Positions 54,895 through 64,000 are shown, counted from the stretch's first letter. The stretch is DNA of 64,000 nt from Pseudomonas asiatica (GCF_040214835.1 NZ_CP157874.1:3290001-3354000); one strand, 5' to 3'. A program made the numbers and translations. Notes: generated from the sequence alone by a model not told the origin.

Positions 54895-56055
54895 TCAACC
54901 CTGCCTGAGGTAATCCACCAGCCTCAGCAACATGGCATCACACCCCCGCAACTGCTCGACACTGACGAACTCATCCGGCTTGTGCCCCTGGTCCATGCTC
55001 CCGGGCCCACACACCACAGTCGGGATGCCCGCCTGGTCGAACAGCCCTCCTTCGGTACCAAACGCCACCGTACCGAACTCATCCGAACCACTGAGCAACG
55101 CCACCAGGCCAGCCGCCTCGCTATCCGCTGACGTGGCCAGCCCCGGATACGCACTCAACGGCTGCAGGCGAATGGCGCTGGCGGCATTGACCTTGCGCAT
55201 GCGCGGCAGCAATTCGGCCTCGGCATAGGTTTGCAACTGGTCGGCCACTGCCTGCGCCTCGAACCCCGGCAAGGCCCGCACTTCGAAATCGAATTCGCAT
55301 TCCGCCGGCACGATGTTCAGCGCCCTGCCCCCTTTGATCACACCAGTCTGCACAGTGGAGAACGGTGGGTCGAAGCGCTCGTCGTGATGCTCCGGCAACG
55401 CCAGGGCATCACCGATATCACCCAGCTTGCCGATCAGCTTCGCCGCATACTCGATGGCATTCACCCCATACGGCGCGTACGCCGAGTGGCAGGCCGCGCC
55501 ATGCACCTGGCAACGCATCGCCAGCTTGCCCTTGTGCCCCAGCACCGGCTTGAGTTCGGTGGGTTCGCCAATCAGGCAAAGCCGTGGCTTGTGCGGGCGC
55601 TGCTCCAGCGCGGCCAGCATCGAGCGCACCCCCAGGCAGCCGACTTCCTCGTCGTAGGAGAACGCCAGGTGCACCGGCATGCGCAACGGCTGGGCGAGAA
55701 ACGCCGGTACAGCCGCCAGCACCGAAGCGATGAAACCCTTCATGTCGGCCGTGCCACGGCCATACAGCCGCCCGTCGCGCTCACTCAGGGCAAACGGCTC
55801 GACTGTCCAGGCCTGGCCGTCCACCGGTACCACATCGGTATGCCCGGACAGCACCACGCCGCCACCGTCCCGGGGGCCGATGGTGGCGAACAGGTTGGCC
55901 TTGGTGCCTTCCGGGTTATGGAACAGTTCGCTTTCCACCCCCAGCTCGGCCAGGTAGTCGCGGATGAAGCTGATCAGTTCGAGGTTGGAATCCCGGCTGA
56001 CCGTGGCAAAGCCGATCAGCCTGGCCAGCAGCGCGCGGCTGGCAAATTCACTCAT
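54895..56055 (-). CDS. argE: ArgE-type deacylase (acetylornithine deacetylase family, M20)
   Basis: The 386-residue metallohydrolase is of the M20/ArgE family. Zinc and catalytic residues are visible in VVLSGHTDVVPVDG (metal His and catalytic Asp), GRGTADMKGF (bridging Asp), SYDEEVGCLG (catalytic Glu pair), LIGEPTELKP (metal Glu) and GPGSMDQGHKPDEF (last metal His). Pseudomonads make ornithine mainly through ArgJ, so this copy is more likely a catabolic deacylase. It overlaps the DUF1028 gene by eight bases on the same strand, so the two are co-translated. The true substrate is probably an N-acyl amino compound handled with the neighbouring genes. Confidence 0.88.
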   Translation of the reverse strand: MSEFASRALLARLIGFATVSRDSNLELISFIRDYLAELGVESELFHNPEGTKANLFATIGPRDGGGVVLSGHTDVVPVDGQAWTVEPFALSERDGRLYGRGTADMKGFIASVLAAVPAFLAQPLRMPVHLAFSYDEEVGCLGVRSMLAALEQRPHKPRLCLIGEPTELKPVLGHKGKLAMRCQVHGAACHSAYAPYGVNAIEYAAKLIGKLGDIGDALALPEHHDERFDPPFSTVQTGVIKGGRALNIVPAECEFDFEVRALPGFEAQAVADQLQTYAEAELLPRMRKVNAASAIRLQPLSAYPGLATSADSEAAGLVALLSGSDEFGTVAFGTEGGLFDQAGIPTVVCGPGSMDQGHKPDEFVSVEQLRGCDAMLLRLVDYLRQG

Positions 56056-56725
56056 CGCCCGGCACCCCGTAGCTTGGCGCGGCAGTCGGGTTGAGGGCGC
56101 GGGTGACGTAGTCCTGCATCTGCGGCCGATACGCCTGCCACAGGCCATCGAGCACGCCGATCGGGTCGGCCTCGGCCCAGTCCACGCGCAGGTCCACCAG
56201 CGGCCAGGTCAGCTCGCCGGCAATCTTCAACGCCGCCGAGTGCACAGGCCCCGCCTCGCCGCCTGCGGCCATCGCCGCGTGCATGGCCGCCAGCAGGCGG
56301 TCGGCCAGATGCCCGCCGGCTTGTTCAAAGGCCTGCACCATCGCCTCGATCACCTGGGTCGAGGCCAACAGGTTGCCTGCCGCCGCACATTGCTCACCGG
56401 CCACGGCGTGGTGTGTGCCCAGGGCTTCCTTGCCAGTGAACAGCGCCACCTGGCCATGGCTGTCGATCACCGTGAGCTGGCGGTACTCGCTCCAGCCATT
56501 GGCGCTCAGCACCCGGTCCAGCGCAGCGGCGGGCGGCAACTGGCCCTGTTCCAGGGCATCGAGAATCTGCGGGCCCAGTGCCGGCAAGGTGATGTTCTGG
56601 GTGGCGACCGCACCCACACCGGCACGTACCCACGGGCAGCGGGCGCCCACGGCGATGCTCGAAGAGCTGATGGCGATACCGACCTGGCCGGTTTCCTGGC
56701 AACGACCGATGATGGAAAAAGTCAT
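56048..56725 (-). CDS. DUF1028 (Ntn-hydrolase-like) protein
   Basis: The 225-residue protein belongs to DUF1028. It begins MTFSIIGRCQETGQVGIAIS and has WVRAGVGAVATQNITLPALG, LGTHHAVAGEQCAAAGNLLA and a C-terminal DLRVDWAEADPIGVLDGLW block. The family has an Ntn-hydrolase-like fold but no settled activity. It is the first gene of a minus-strand pair with argE and is divergent from a FAD monooxygenase-RidA pair. The neighbourhood suggests hydrolysis of an amide or acylated amine. Confidence 0.85.
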   Translation of the reverse strand: MTFSIIGRCQETGQVGIAISSSSIAVGARCPWVRAGVGAVATQNITLPALGPQILDALEQGQLPPAAALDRVLSANGWSEYRQLTVIDSHGQVALFTGKEALGTHHAVAGEQCAAAGNLLASTQVIEAMVQAFEQAGGHLADRLLAAMHAAMAAGGEAGPVHSAALKIAGELTWPLVDLRVDWAEADPIGVLDGLWQAYRPQMQDYVTRALNPTAAPSYGVPGDE

Positions 56726-57029
56726 GTCATGGTTCCTGTTGTGCTGTGCGATACACGGCATTCTGGGTTGAACCTTTCGGCCGGCGAAACGACCTTTTTC
56801 CGAGGGTTTGCAGAGGAAAAAACTATGACCACGAAACGTTCCGGAAAAACCCCGGCAAAGCTGCTGCGGGAACCGCTGCAGGCGGCAGCAATCAAGGCCT
56901 TCGCCGTTTTATCGGCAAGCCCCAGCTAAATACTATTTTCGCCATTTCCACGGCATCCCTAGTCTGGCCCCAGGCAACGGCGGTCCTCCAAACCGACCTG
57001 ACAAAAACCGCCTGAACAAGGGCTCGGAC
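56726..57029. other. Divergent promoter region between DUF1028 and monooxygenase genes
   Basis: This 304-base gap must drive both arms of the ArgE-DUF1028 and monooxygenase-RidA cluster. I see no convincing operator palindrome or sigma-54 box. A 34-codon frame at 56825-56929 (MTTKRSGKTPAKLL start) follows GAGGAAAA and could be a short leader peptide, but nothing else supports it. Confidence 0.4.
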
Positions 57030-58349
57030 ATGACACTGAACAACCTCGAAATCGACACCCTCGTCGTCGGCGCCGGCCAGGCCGGCGTGGCCATGAGCGA
57101 ACACCTGAGCAAGCTTGGCGTGCCGCACCTGGTGCTGGAGCGCAAGCGTATCGCCGAGGCCTGGCGCACCGGCCGCTGGGACTCGCTGGTGGCCAACGGC
57201 CCGGTCTGGCACGACCGCTTCCCGGGGCTGGAATTCAACCTCGACGCCGACGCCTTCGCCGGCAAGGACCAGGTGGCCGACTACTTCGAGCAGTACGTAC
57301 GCAAGTACAACCTGCCCGTACGCACCGGCATCGAAGTGAAGAAAGTGCTGCGCAACAGCGACCGCCCCGGTTTTACCATCGAAACCAATGAAGGCGTGAT
57401 TCGCGCCAACCGCGTGGTCGCCGCCACCGGCCCGTTCCAGAAACCGGTGATCCCGGCCATCGCGCCGAAAGACAGCAACCTGCACCAGATCCACTCCGCT
57501 GCCTATTACAACCCCGAGCAGTTGCCAGAAGGCGCTGTGCTGGTGGTCGGCGCCGGTTCCTCGGGCGTGCAGATCGCCGAAGAACTGATGCGTGCCGGGC
57601 GCCAGGTGTACCTCTCGGTCGGTGCCCACGATCGCCCGCCACGCGCTTACCGCAACCGCGACTTCTGCTGGTGGCTGGGCGTGCTGGGTGAGTGGGATGC
57701 GGAAATCGCCAAGCCTGGCCGCGAGCACGTGACCATTGCCGTCAGTGGCGCCCGTGGCGGCCACACCGTGGACTTCCGCGCCCTCGCCCACCAGGGCATG
57801 ACCCTGGTCGGCCTGACCCAGTCGTTCGAGAACGGCGTGGCGCGCTTCCAGGACAACCTGGTCGAGAACATCAACCGCGGCGACGAAAACTACCTGGCCC
57901 TGCTGGATGCCGCCGATGCCTACATCGAACGCAACGGCCTGGACCTGCCGGAAGAGCCCGAAGCCCGCAAACGCCTGGCCGACCCGGAGTGCATGCGCAA
58001 CCCGCTGCAGCAACTGGAGCTGGCCAAGGCCGGCGTTACCAGCATCATCTGGGCCACCGGTTACGGTGTCGACTTCAGCTGGCTGCAGGTAGACACCTTC
58101 GACGCCAACGGCAAGCCCCAGCACCAACGCGGCGTGGCCCGCGAGCCGGGTGTGTACTTCCTTGGCCTGCCCTGGCTGTCGCGCCGTGGCTCGTCGTTCA
58201 TCTGGGGCGTGTGGCACGACGCCAAGCACGTCGCCGGCCACATCGCCACGCAACGCACCTATACCGCCTACCGCGACCGCGAACAACGCGCAGCGGACGA
58301 GCAGCAACAACCCAAGATCAGCAACGTCAGCACCCTCGGAGCCCACTGA
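57030..58349 (+). CDS. FAD-dependent NAD(P)H monooxygenase (FMO-like)
   Basis: The 439-residue flavoprotein has two dinucleotide-binding motifs, VVGAGQAGVAMSEHL for FAD (residues 11-25) and VVGAGSSGVQIAEEL for NAD(P)H (near 170). The region QIHSAAYYNPEQL resembles the FMO signature HxxxY, and IIWATGYGVDFSWLQ is the family's second ATG motif. Such enzymes oxygenate soft nucleophiles such as amines or sulfides. The stop overlaps the RidA start by one base. With RidA, DUF1028 and ArgE alongside, I infer oxidation of an amine or amino-acid derivative whose reactive imine is cleared by RidA. Confidence 0.88.
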   Translation: MTLNNLEIDTLVVGAGQAGVAMSEHLSKLGVPHLVLERKRIAEAWRTGRWDSLVANGPVWHDRFPGLEFNLDADAFAGKDQVADYFEQYVRKYNLPVRTGIEVKKVLRNSDRPGFTIETNEGVIRANRVVAATGPFQKPVIPAIAPKDSNLHQIHSAAYYNPEQLPEGAVLVVGAGSSGVQIAEELMRAGRQVYLSVGAHDRPPRAYRNRDFCWWLGVLGEWDAEIAKPGREHVTIAVSGARGGHTVDFRALAHQGMTLVGLTQSFENGVARFQDNLVENINRGDENYLALLDAADAYIERNGLDLPEEPEARKRLADPECMRNPLQQLELAKAGVTSIIWATGYGVDFSWLQVDTFDANGKPQHQRGVAREPGVYFLGLPWLSRRGSSFIWGVWHDAKHVAGHIATQRTYTAYRDREQRAADEQQQPKISNVSTLGAH

Positions 58350-58765
58350 TGCCTACCCATACTCGCATCCGCATGTTCAACACCAAGGTCACCTACCCCA
58401 ACCAGACCTTGGACAACGACCTGTGCCAGGCGGTACGCGCCGGCAACACCATCTACGTGCGCGGCCAGGTCGGCACCGACTTCGAAGGCAACCTGGTGGG
58501 CCTGGGTGACCCACGGGCGCAGGCCGAGCAGGCGATGAAGAACGTCAAGCAACTGCTCGAAGAAGCCGGCTCGGACCTGTCGCACATCGTCAAGACCACC
58601 ACCTACATCACCGACCCGCGCTTCCGCGAGCCGGTGTACAAGGAGGTAGGCAAGTGGCTCAAGGGCGTGTTCCCGATTTCTACCGGGCTGGTGGTGGCTG
58701 GGTTGGCCCAGGCCGAGTGGCTGATGGAGATCGATGTGATCGCCGTGGTGCCTGATTCGGTCTGA
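58349..58765 (+). CDS. RidA-family protein (imine/enamine deaminase)
   Basis: The 138-residue protein is of the RidA/YjgF/UK114 family: LCQAVRAGNTIYVRGQVGTD, then ARAQAEQAMKNV-type helix and VKTTTYITDPRFREPVYKEV, with WLKGVFPISTGLVVAGLAQA and the final EIDVIAVVP strand. Canonical RidA has an arginine near residue 105 that binds the substrate carboxylate; no clear equivalent is seen in the PISTGL segment, so it may act on a non-amino-acid substrate. It is coupled to the FAD monooxygenase by a 1-base overlap. Confidence 0.88.
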   Translation: MPTHTRIRMFNTKVTYPNQTLDNDLCQAVRAGNTIYVRGQVGTDFEGNLVGLGDPRAQAEQAMKNVKQLLEEAGSDLSHIVKTTTYITDPRFREPVYKEVGKWLKGVFPISTGLVVAGLAQAEWLMEIDVIAVVPDSV

Positions 58766-58779
58766 CCGATCGGTTCAAC

Positions 58780-58900
58780 CTGTAGGAGCGGCCTTGTGTC
58801 GCGAAAGGGCTGCAAAGCAGCCCCGGCAATTTCAACTGTTGCGCATCAATCCTGGGGCCGCGTTGCGGCCCTTTCGCGACACAAGGCCGCTCCTACAGGG
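58780..58900. repeat. REP inverted pair, GCGGCCTTGTG type
   Basis: TGTAGGAGCGGCCTTGTGTC and its reverse complement bracket about 80 bases with two inner stems. They lie between the convergent ridA-like and pgm genes. Confidence 0.85.
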
Positions 58901-58993
58901 AGCGCGCCAGCTTTTGAAATGGGCTAGAAACCCACTGTCGCCGACAGCAGGAAGGCCCTGCGGTGGCCGCAGAACCAAGCGGTTTGTTACCTG

Positions 58994-60631
58994 TCAGGCA
59001 ATCGCCGCATCCACCAGCACCTGCGCTTCCTGCACCAGGCGCTGCAGGTGCGCCTCGTCGATGAAGCTTTCGGCGTAGATCTTGTAGATGTCCTCGGTGC
59101 CCGAAGGGCGTGCGGCGAACCAGCCATTGGCGGTCATCACCTTCAGCCCACCGATCGCCTGGCCGTTGCCCGGTGCATGGCTGAGGATCTGCACGATCGG
59201 CTCACCCGCCAGCTCGGTCGACTTCACCTGCTCCGGCGCCAGCTTGCTCAGCAAAGCCTTTTGCCGGGCATCGGCCTTGGCTTCGACACGGGTGGCAAAC
59301 GGCTTGCCCAGCGCCTCGGTCAGGTCGGCGTAGGCCTGGCTCGGGTTGCGCCCGGTGCGGGCAGTCATCTCGGCAGCCAGCAAGGCCGGGATCAGCCCGT
59401 CCTTGTCGGTGGCCCAGACCGAGCCATCGCGGCGCAGGAACGAAGCCCCCGCGCTTTCCTCGCCACCAAAGCCCAACGTGCCGTCGAACAGGCCCTGGGC
59501 GAAGAACTTGAAGCCCACCGGCACTTCGTACAGCTCACGGCCCAGGCGCTGGGTGACGCGGTCGATCAGGCCGCTGGAGACCACGGTCTTGCCGACGGAG
59601 GCATCGCTGCGCCATTGCGGGCGGTGGCGGTACAGGTAGTCGATGGCCACGGCCAGGTAGTTGTTCGGCTGCAGCAGGCCATCGGGGGTGACGATGCCAT
59701 GGCGGTCGTGGTCCGGGTCGCAGGCGAAGGCCACGTCGAAACGTTCGCGCAGGCCGATCAGGCCCTGCATGGCATAGGGCGAGGACGGGTCCATGCGGAT
59801 CTGGCCGTCCCAGTCGACGGTCATGAAGCGGAAGGTCGGGTCGACCTCGGTGTTCACCACTTCCAGGTCCAACTGGTAATGCTCGGCAATCGCCGACCAG
59901 TAGCGCACCCCTGCCCCGCCCAGCGGGTCGACGCCCAGGCGCAGCTTGGCGCCGCGGATGACGTCGAAGTCGATGACGTTTTCCAGGTCGGCCACGTAGT
60001 TGCTCACGTAGTCGTGGCGCTGGGTGGTGGAGGCCTGCAGCGCCTGGGCATGGTCCATGCGCTTGACGCCCGCCAGGTCAGCGGCCAGCAGTTCGTTGGC
60101 CTTGGCCTCGATCCACTTGGTCACGTCGCTGTCGGCCGGGCCGCCATTGGGCGGGTTGTATTTGAAGCCACCACTCTGCGGCGGGTTGTGCGACGGGGTG
60201 ATGACGATGCCGTCGGCCAGGCCCTGCTGGCGGCCACGGTTATGGCAGAGGATGGCATGGGAAACAGCCGGCGTCGGCGTGTATTCGTCGTCCTTGGACA
60301 GCATTACCTGCACGCCATTGGCCGCCAGCACTTCCAGGGCGCTGGCGGTAGCCGGTGCCGACAGTGCGTGGGTGTCGGCGCCGATGAACAGCGGGCCATC
60401 GATGCCCTTCTCCTGGCGATACAGGCAGATGGCCTGGGTAATGGCCAGGACGTGGTACTCGTTGAAACTCAATTCAAGCGAAGTGCCCCGGTGCCCCGAG
60501 GTGCCGAAGGCCACCCGCTGGGCCGCCACGGCAGCGTCGGGGCGGCCGGTGTAGTAGGCGGTGAGCAGTCGGGGAATATCGACCAGCACGCTGGCCGGAG
60601 CCGGCTTGCCTGCCAAAGGACTGAGCGTCAT
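58994..60631 (-). CDS. pgm: Phosphoglucomutase (alpha-D-glucose phosphate-specific)
   Basis: The 545-residue enzyme interconverts glucose 1-phosphate and glucose 6-phosphate. Domain 1 starts [20 protein letters not shown], the phospho-serine loop is [15 protein letters not shown] (near 145), the Mg-binding loop is CDPDHDRHG (near 305), the sugar-binding loop is GGEESAG (near 390), and the C-terminal phosphate-binding loop is [16 protein letters not shown]. The length fits the E. coli Pgm type rather than the AlgC type. It supplies glucose 1-phosphate for glycogen/trehalose and envelope sugars. It stands alone between REP pairs. Confidence 0.96.
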   Translation of the reverse strand: MTLSPLAGKPAPASVLVDIPRLLTAYYTGRPDAAVAAQRVAFGTSGHRGTSLELSFNEYHVLAITQAICLYRQEKGIDGPLFIGADTHALSAPATASALEVLAANGVQVMLSKDDEYTPTPAVSHAILCHNRGRQQGLADGIVITPSHNPPQSGGFKYNPPNGGPADSDVTKWIEAKANELLAADLAGVKRMDHAQALQASTTQRHDYVSNYVADLENVIDFDVIRGAKLRLGVDPLGGAGVRYWSAIAEHYQLDLEVVNTEVDPTFRFMTVDWDGQIRMDPSSPYAMQGLIGLRERFDVAFACDPDHDRHGIVTPDGLLQPNNYLAVAIDYLYRHRPQWRSDASVGKTVVSSGLIDRVTQRLGRELYEVPVGFKFFAQGLFDGTLGFGGEESAGASFLRRDGSVWATDKDGLIPALLAAEMTARTGRNPSQAYADLTEALGKPFATRVEAKADARQKALLSKLAPEQVKSTELAGEPIVQILSHAPGNGQAIGGLKVMTANGWFAARPSGTEDIYKIYAESFIDEAHLQRLVQEAQVLVDAAIA

Positions 60632-60744
60632 GCAGAAACCTCGAGTTCAACGGATGTAGGTGTTGGAGCGTGCAGTTTACTGAGAGTTGCAATGCCGCGC
60701 GATGGGCGGCAGCAAAGAAACATCAGGCCACGCAGCCCGCTTTT

Positions 60745-60860
60745 TGTAGGAGCGGCCTTGTGTCGCGATAGGGGTGCGAAGCGCCCCCAGGATCTTCGCG
60801 CCTCCAGGAATTGTCGGGGCCGCTTTGCGGCCCTTTCGCGACACAAGGCCGCTCCTACAT
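60745..60860. repeat. REP inverted pair, GCGGCCTTGTG type
   Basis: TGTAGGAGCGGCCTTGTGTC and its reverse complement bracket about 75 bases. They lie between the divergent pgm and DUF1345 genes, close to both promoters. Confidence 0.85.
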
Positions 60861-60932
60861 GGACCGCGCATGCCGCTCATCTGCCTCATGACGGTCTAGA
60901 GTAGAAGCCATGCACCCTGCAAAAGAGGCCCC

Positions 60933-61580
60933 ATGGCTTTCCACCGCCTGACCCACACCCACCCGCGCCTGAGCATCGCCACTGTGGTCGGCCTGCTCGG
61001 CGCCTGGCTGATCCCTGCCGGCGACAGCGTTCAGCACATCCTCGCCGGCTGGAACCTTGGCGTGTGGCTATACCTGCTGCTGGTGCTCTACCTGAGCTGG
61101 AGCGCCAATGCGGAAAAGGTACGCAAGATCGCCCGCGTCGAAGACGAAAACGCCGGCCTGGTCCTGCTTACCGTGTGCATCGCCGCCATCGCCAGCCTCG
61201 CCGCCGTCACCTTGCAACTGGTATCCAGCCGTGGCCTGCAAGGCACGGCGCTGGCCCTGCACTACCTCTATACCGGCCTGACCGTGGCCGGCTCCTGGCT
61301 GCTGATCGGCTGCATTTTCAGCCTGCACTACGCGCGGCTGTTCTATACCGGACAAAACCACGAACCGCCGCTGCGCTTCACCGATGGCGAACGCAACCCC
61401 GATTACTGGGACTTTCACTACTTCTCGTTCACCATCAGCATGGCCGTGCAAACCTCCGATGTGGGCGTTGCCGGGCGGGACCTGCGGCGGGTGGTGCTGG
61501 CGCATTCACTGGTGGGGTTCGTTTTCAATACGGCGATCCTGGGGTTCACCATCAACATCGCTGCCGGGTTGCTCGGCTGA
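60933..61580 (+). CDS. DUF1345 membrane protein
   Basis: The 215-residue protein has five hydrophobic segments (about 14-30, 40-58, 75-95, 108-130 and 190-213) and matches DUF1345, an uncharacterised inner-membrane family. The conserved part is the late loop [20 protein letters not shown] with [13 protein letters not shown] as last helix. No function is known; no enzyme motif is visible. It stands alone. Confidence 0.85.
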   Translation: MAFHRLTHTHPRLSIATVVGLLGAWLIPAGDSVQHILAGWNLGVWLYLLLVLYLSWSANAEKVRKIARVEDENAGLVLLTVCIAAIASLAAVTLQLVSSRGLQGTALALHYLYTGLTVAGSWLLIGCIFSLHYARLFYTGQNHEPPLRFTDGERNPDYWDFHYFSFTISMAVQTSDVGVAGRDLRRVVLAHSLVGFVFNTAILGFTINIAAGLLG

Positions 61581-61854
61581 TCGCACCGCTCGTCCGAAAA
61601 CATCGTGCGGGGATGTCGATCAAAGTGGCAGAACCTGGCGGGTTATCTGCCGTCAACGTGCCGGGAAAACGTTTGCCTTGCGGCCCTGCGCCAAATGCCC
61701 TGCATGACAAGGATGTGACCGCTGTCATGCATTAGCACATTTGTCGTATTTGCAGCCGAGAATACTCCGTGACAGGTGCTATGGTTACTTTCCCGGCGGC
61801 CGCATCGATGTGGCCACCCGCTCACCACGTCCAGGTACGGACAAGGAGGCTGGC

Positions 61855-62115
61855 ATGAACAAGATGACGTTCCCCAACGCCTGCCAGGTGATGCGCTGGC
61901 ATTTCCACCCGCTGGGCTTCGAAGCCAGCATGGATGCGCCGCGCAGCATGGTCGCGCGGCTGTTCGACCGCGCCACCGGCGAAACCCTGCTGGCGATTGC
62001 CGGCATCCCCTGCTCGGCGATCATGGCCGCCGCCGATGTAGAGCGCATCATCGAGGCCGTCGAGGCGGAGATGGATACCTTCATGCCCGCCTTCACCCTG
62101 CGCGACGCGGTCTAG
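61855..62115 (+). CDS. Small Pseudomonas protein (probably DUF1652)
   Basis: The 86-residue soluble protein starts MNKMTFPNACQVMRWHFHPL and has a strong AAGGAGG Shine-Dalgarno sequence (61842-61848), supporting a real gene. Length and sequence recall DUF1652, a family of short pseudomonad proteins of unknown function. Its stop overlaps the stop of the convergent GGDEF-EAL gene by three bases. No motif suggests an activity. Confidence 0.7.
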   Translation: MNKMTFPNACQVMRWHFHPLGFEASMDAPRSMVARLFDRATGETLLAIAGIPCSAIMAAADVERIIEAVEAEMDTFMPAFTLRDAV

Positions 62116-64000
62116 CCCGCTGCGGTACTTTCCTGGCGCATGGCCTGCAACTTGCCCATGAACTGCTCGGCCGGCACCGGCTGGCCCAGCAGGTAGCCTT
62201 GCAGCGAATCGCAGCCCAGGCGGGTCAGGAAGTCCTGCTGCCTGTCAGTCTCCACCCCTTCGGCGACAATGCGCAGGCCCAGCGCCTGGCCCAGCGCCAC
62301 AATTGCCGAAACGATCGCCGCATCGTCGCTGTCCTGCTCCAGGTCGCGCACGAAACCGCGGTCGATCTTCAGCTCGTTGGCCGGCAGGCGCTTGAGGTAC
62401 ATCAGGCTGGAATAGCCGGTGCCAAAGTCATCGATGGACAGGTCCACGCCCATGTCGGACAGCCGCTGCAGCACCGTCAGGCTGGCATCGGCGTCGTGCA
62501 TGGCGGTGGTTTCGGTAATTTCCAGGGTCAGGCAGTTGGCCGGCAGGCTGTTCTGCTGCAGGGCCCGGGCCACGCTCTCGACCAGCCCGGCATGGCAGAA
62601 CTGTATGGCAGACAGGTTCACCGCCATGCGCCAGCCGTGGTGCCCCTGGTCCAGCCACTGGCGCATCTGCCGGCAGGCCTCGATGAGCACCCACTCGCCA
62701 ATGGGAATGATCAGGCCGGTCTTTTCCGCCAGGCCGATGAAACGGTCGGGCAGCAACAGGCCCTGCTGCGGGTGCTCCCAGCGCAGCAAGGCCTCGGCAC
62801 CGATCGGCTGGCAATTCTGAGCGTCGAACTTGGGCTGGTAGTGCAGGCGGAACTGACGCTGCTCCAGGGCCTGGCGCAGGTCCTGCAGTAGCTGCAATTG
62901 CTGGCGGGCGTTGCTGTTCATCGACACGTCGAAGAAGCTGTAGCCATTCTTGCCGGCGCTCTTGGCGTGGTACATGGCGGCGTCGGCATTGCGCAACAGC
63001 TCGTGCTGGTCCTGGCCATTGCCCGGGTACAGGACGATGCCCAGGCTCGCCGTCAGCTGCAGGTCATGCTCGGCCACGCGGAACGGCCGTGATACCAGGT
63101 TGACCTGCTTGACCGCCACATCCATGGCATCGTTCGGCTCGCGCAGCTGCACCAGCAGCACGAATTCGTCGCCGCCGATGCGCGCCAACGTGTCCTGGCT
63201 GTGCAGGTGCCCGCGCAGGCGTGTCGCCACCGCCTTGAGCAGCAAGTCGCCGACGTGGTGGCCGAAGGCATCGTTGACGGGCTTGAAACCGTCCAGGTCG
63301 ATGAACATCAGGGCAAAGCAGCCGCCCTGCTCCGCTACCTTGGCGATGGCCTGCTCGATGCGGTCGGCCAGCAAAGTACGGTTGGGCAGGTCGGTGAGGG
63401 TGTCGTGCAGGGCCAGCTGGGTCAGTTCCTGGTTGGCCAGGGTCAGCGAACGGGCCAGCTCGGCGGTGCGTGCCTCCAGGCGGGCGTCCAGCACCGAGGT
63501 GAGCAAGGCCACCGCCAGTACCGCCAGGGTGGTGATCAGCACCAGGTAGACCAGGCCGTCGCCTTGCAGGCCTCCCCCGGCCAGCGCACCGCAGAAGCTG
63601 CCTTCAGGGAAATTCGCCGCGGCCATGCCGGTGTAGTGCATGCCGACGATGGCAAAGCCCATCACCACCGCCGCCAGGCCGCGAATCTGCCGCACATAAG
63701 GGGTGTGCGCGCGCAGACGGAAGGCGATCCACAACGCCGCTGCCGAGGCGCCCACGGCAATCAGCAGCGAGGCCCCGAACAGCGTCGGGTCATAGTCGAT
63801 GCCCGGCAGCATGCGCAGCGCGGCCATGCCGGTGTAGTGCATGCAGGCGATGCCGGCGCCCATGATCAGCGCGCCAAGCGCCAGCTGCTGCCACGGCAGG
63901 CTCGGCTGGCTGACCAGCCACAAGGCAAAGCCCGAGGACAACACGGCAATCAGCAGCGAGAACGCGGTCAGGGCAAGGTCGTAGCCCAGATCGATGGGCA
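62112..64000 (-). CDS. MHYT-GGDEF-EAL cyclic-di-GMP protein (cut by window edge)
   Basis: At least 629 residues lie in the window and the gene continues beyond it. The membrane part is an MHYT sensor domain with MHYTGMAALRM and VGMHYTGMAAANF repeats, proposed to sense oxygen, CO or NO through a metal. A GGDEF diguanylate cyclase domain follows with RIGGDEFVLLVQL intact and preceding LFIDLDGFKPVND-type sequence, and then an EAL phosphodiesterase domain with GAEALLRWEHPQQGLL, MAVNLSAIQF and DDFGTGYSSLMYLKRLP. Both catalytic signatures look complete, so it may make or break c-di-GMP. A TTG at 63944 is not a start: the frame stays open to the edge. Confidence 0.93.
   Translation of the reverse strand, partial: PIDLGYDLALTAFSLLIAVLSSGFALWLVSQPSLPWQQLALGALIMGAGIACMHYTGMAALRMLPGIDYDPTLFGASLLIAVGASAAALWIAFRLRAHTPYVRQIRGLAAVVMGFAIVGMHYTGMAAANFPEGSFCGALAGGGLQGDGLVYLVLITTLAVLAVALLTSVLDARLEARTAELARSLTLANQELTQLALHDTLTDLPNRTLLADRIEQAIAKVAEQGGCFALMFIDLDGFKPVNDAFGHHVGDLLLKAVATRLRGHLHSQDTLARIGGDEFVLLVQLREPNDAMDVAVKQVNLVSRPFRVAEHDLQLTASLGIVLYPGNGQDQHELLRNADAAMYHAKSAGKNGYSFFDVSMNSNARQQLQLLQDLRQALEQRQFRLHYQPKFDAQNCQPIGAEALLRWEHPQQGLLLPDRFIGLAEKTGLIIPIGEWVLIEACRQMRQWLDQGHHGWRMAVNLSAIQFCHAGLVESVARALQQNSLPANCLTLEITETTAMHDADASLTVLQRLSDMGVDLSIDDFGTGYSSLMYLKRLPANELKIDRGFVRDLEQDSDDAAIVSAIVALGQALGLRIVAEGVETDRQQDFLTRLGCDSLQGYLLGQPVPAEQFMGKLQAMRQESTAAG

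Noticed and set aside
56825..56929. 34-codon frame that could be a leader peptide before the monooxygenase gene
   Set aside because: It has a moderate Shine-Dalgarno sequence but no attenuator hairpin and no amino-acid run that would suggest leader control.

Overview
The window looks like a chromosomal segment of a fluorescent Pseudomonas of the P. putida group. It is GC-rich and tightly packed, and more than fifteen intergenic gaps carry Pseudomonas-type REP palindromes in two families (a GCGGCCTTGTGTCGCGA type and a CTTCGCGGGTAAACCCGC type). The gene order (pobA-pobR, liuR-mvaB, crcY, mgtC, ccoG-like, ... PQQ dehydrogenase-OprB-argE) matches what I remember of P. putida KT2440 around PP_3530-PP_3580; that comparison is from memory. 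I see no tRNA, rRNA, CRISPR array, IS element or prophage.

Layout. 1-3.4 kb: an amino-acid permease (cut by the window edge, apparently frameshifted near its start), an Lrp/AsnC regulator, ornithine cyclodeaminase and the arginine-deiminase-like hydrolase CtlX, i.e. arginine/citrulline/ornithine catabolism. 3.4-4.0 kb: a threefold tandem REP array whose unit includes the tail of the neighbouring LysR gene. 4.0-7.6 kb: LysR regulator, periplasmic gamma-glutamyltransferase, ankyrin protein. 7.8-10.0 kb: pobA/pobR (4-hydroxybenzoate to protocatechuate). 10.2-12.6 kb: liuR and mvaB (leucine catabolism) with a perfect LiuR-type operator, then the carbon-catabolite small RNA crcY with a sigma-54 promoter and six Hfq/Crc-type CA motifs, then an MgtC-like membrane protein. 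12.8-19.5 kb: a small protein, an orphan CcoG, a MocR-type regulator and two tandem hybrid histidine kinases. 19.5-24 kb: an SDR enzyme and a compact ApbE / RnfC / RnfD flavin-electron-transfer unit without the rest of Rnf. 24-27.3 kb: an EmrR-EmrA-EmrB type efflux operon with a palindromic operator.

27.5-33.3 kb: a response regulator and PAS histidine kinase, divergent from an acyl-CoA ligase / acyl-CoA dehydrogenase pair. 33.5-42.2 kb: an orphan FecR, a Na+/H+ antiporter-family protein, a chemoreceptor, an atypical lower-GC subtilisin-like protease, and a betaine-type ABC binding protein plus permease without an ATPase gene. 42.3-50.8 kb: LysR, AEC transporter, SleB-like hydrolase, a probable Fur-controlled PrrF small RNA, CAP-domain protein, GlxA-type regulator, LysE exporter, MFS exporter, LysR and cupin. 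50.9-54.8 kb: membrane PQQ dehydrogenase (probably quinate/shikimate dehydrogenase QuiA) and an OprB porin. 54.9-58.8 kb: ArgE-like deacylase, DUF1028 protein, FAD monooxygenase and RidA, probably one catabolic unit. 59-64 kb: phosphoglucomutase, DUF1345 and small proteins, and an MHYT-GGDEF-EAL protein cut by the window edge.

Common threads are use of plant-derived and amino-acid carbon (4-hydroxybenzoate, probably quinate, branched-chain acyl-CoA, arginine/ornithine) with catabolite control through CrcY, and many regulators and exporters. The most unusual items are the minimal RnfCD-ApbE unit, the membrane-linked S8 protease, the ArgE-DUF1028-monooxygenase-RidA cluster and the REP array that has copied the end of a gene.
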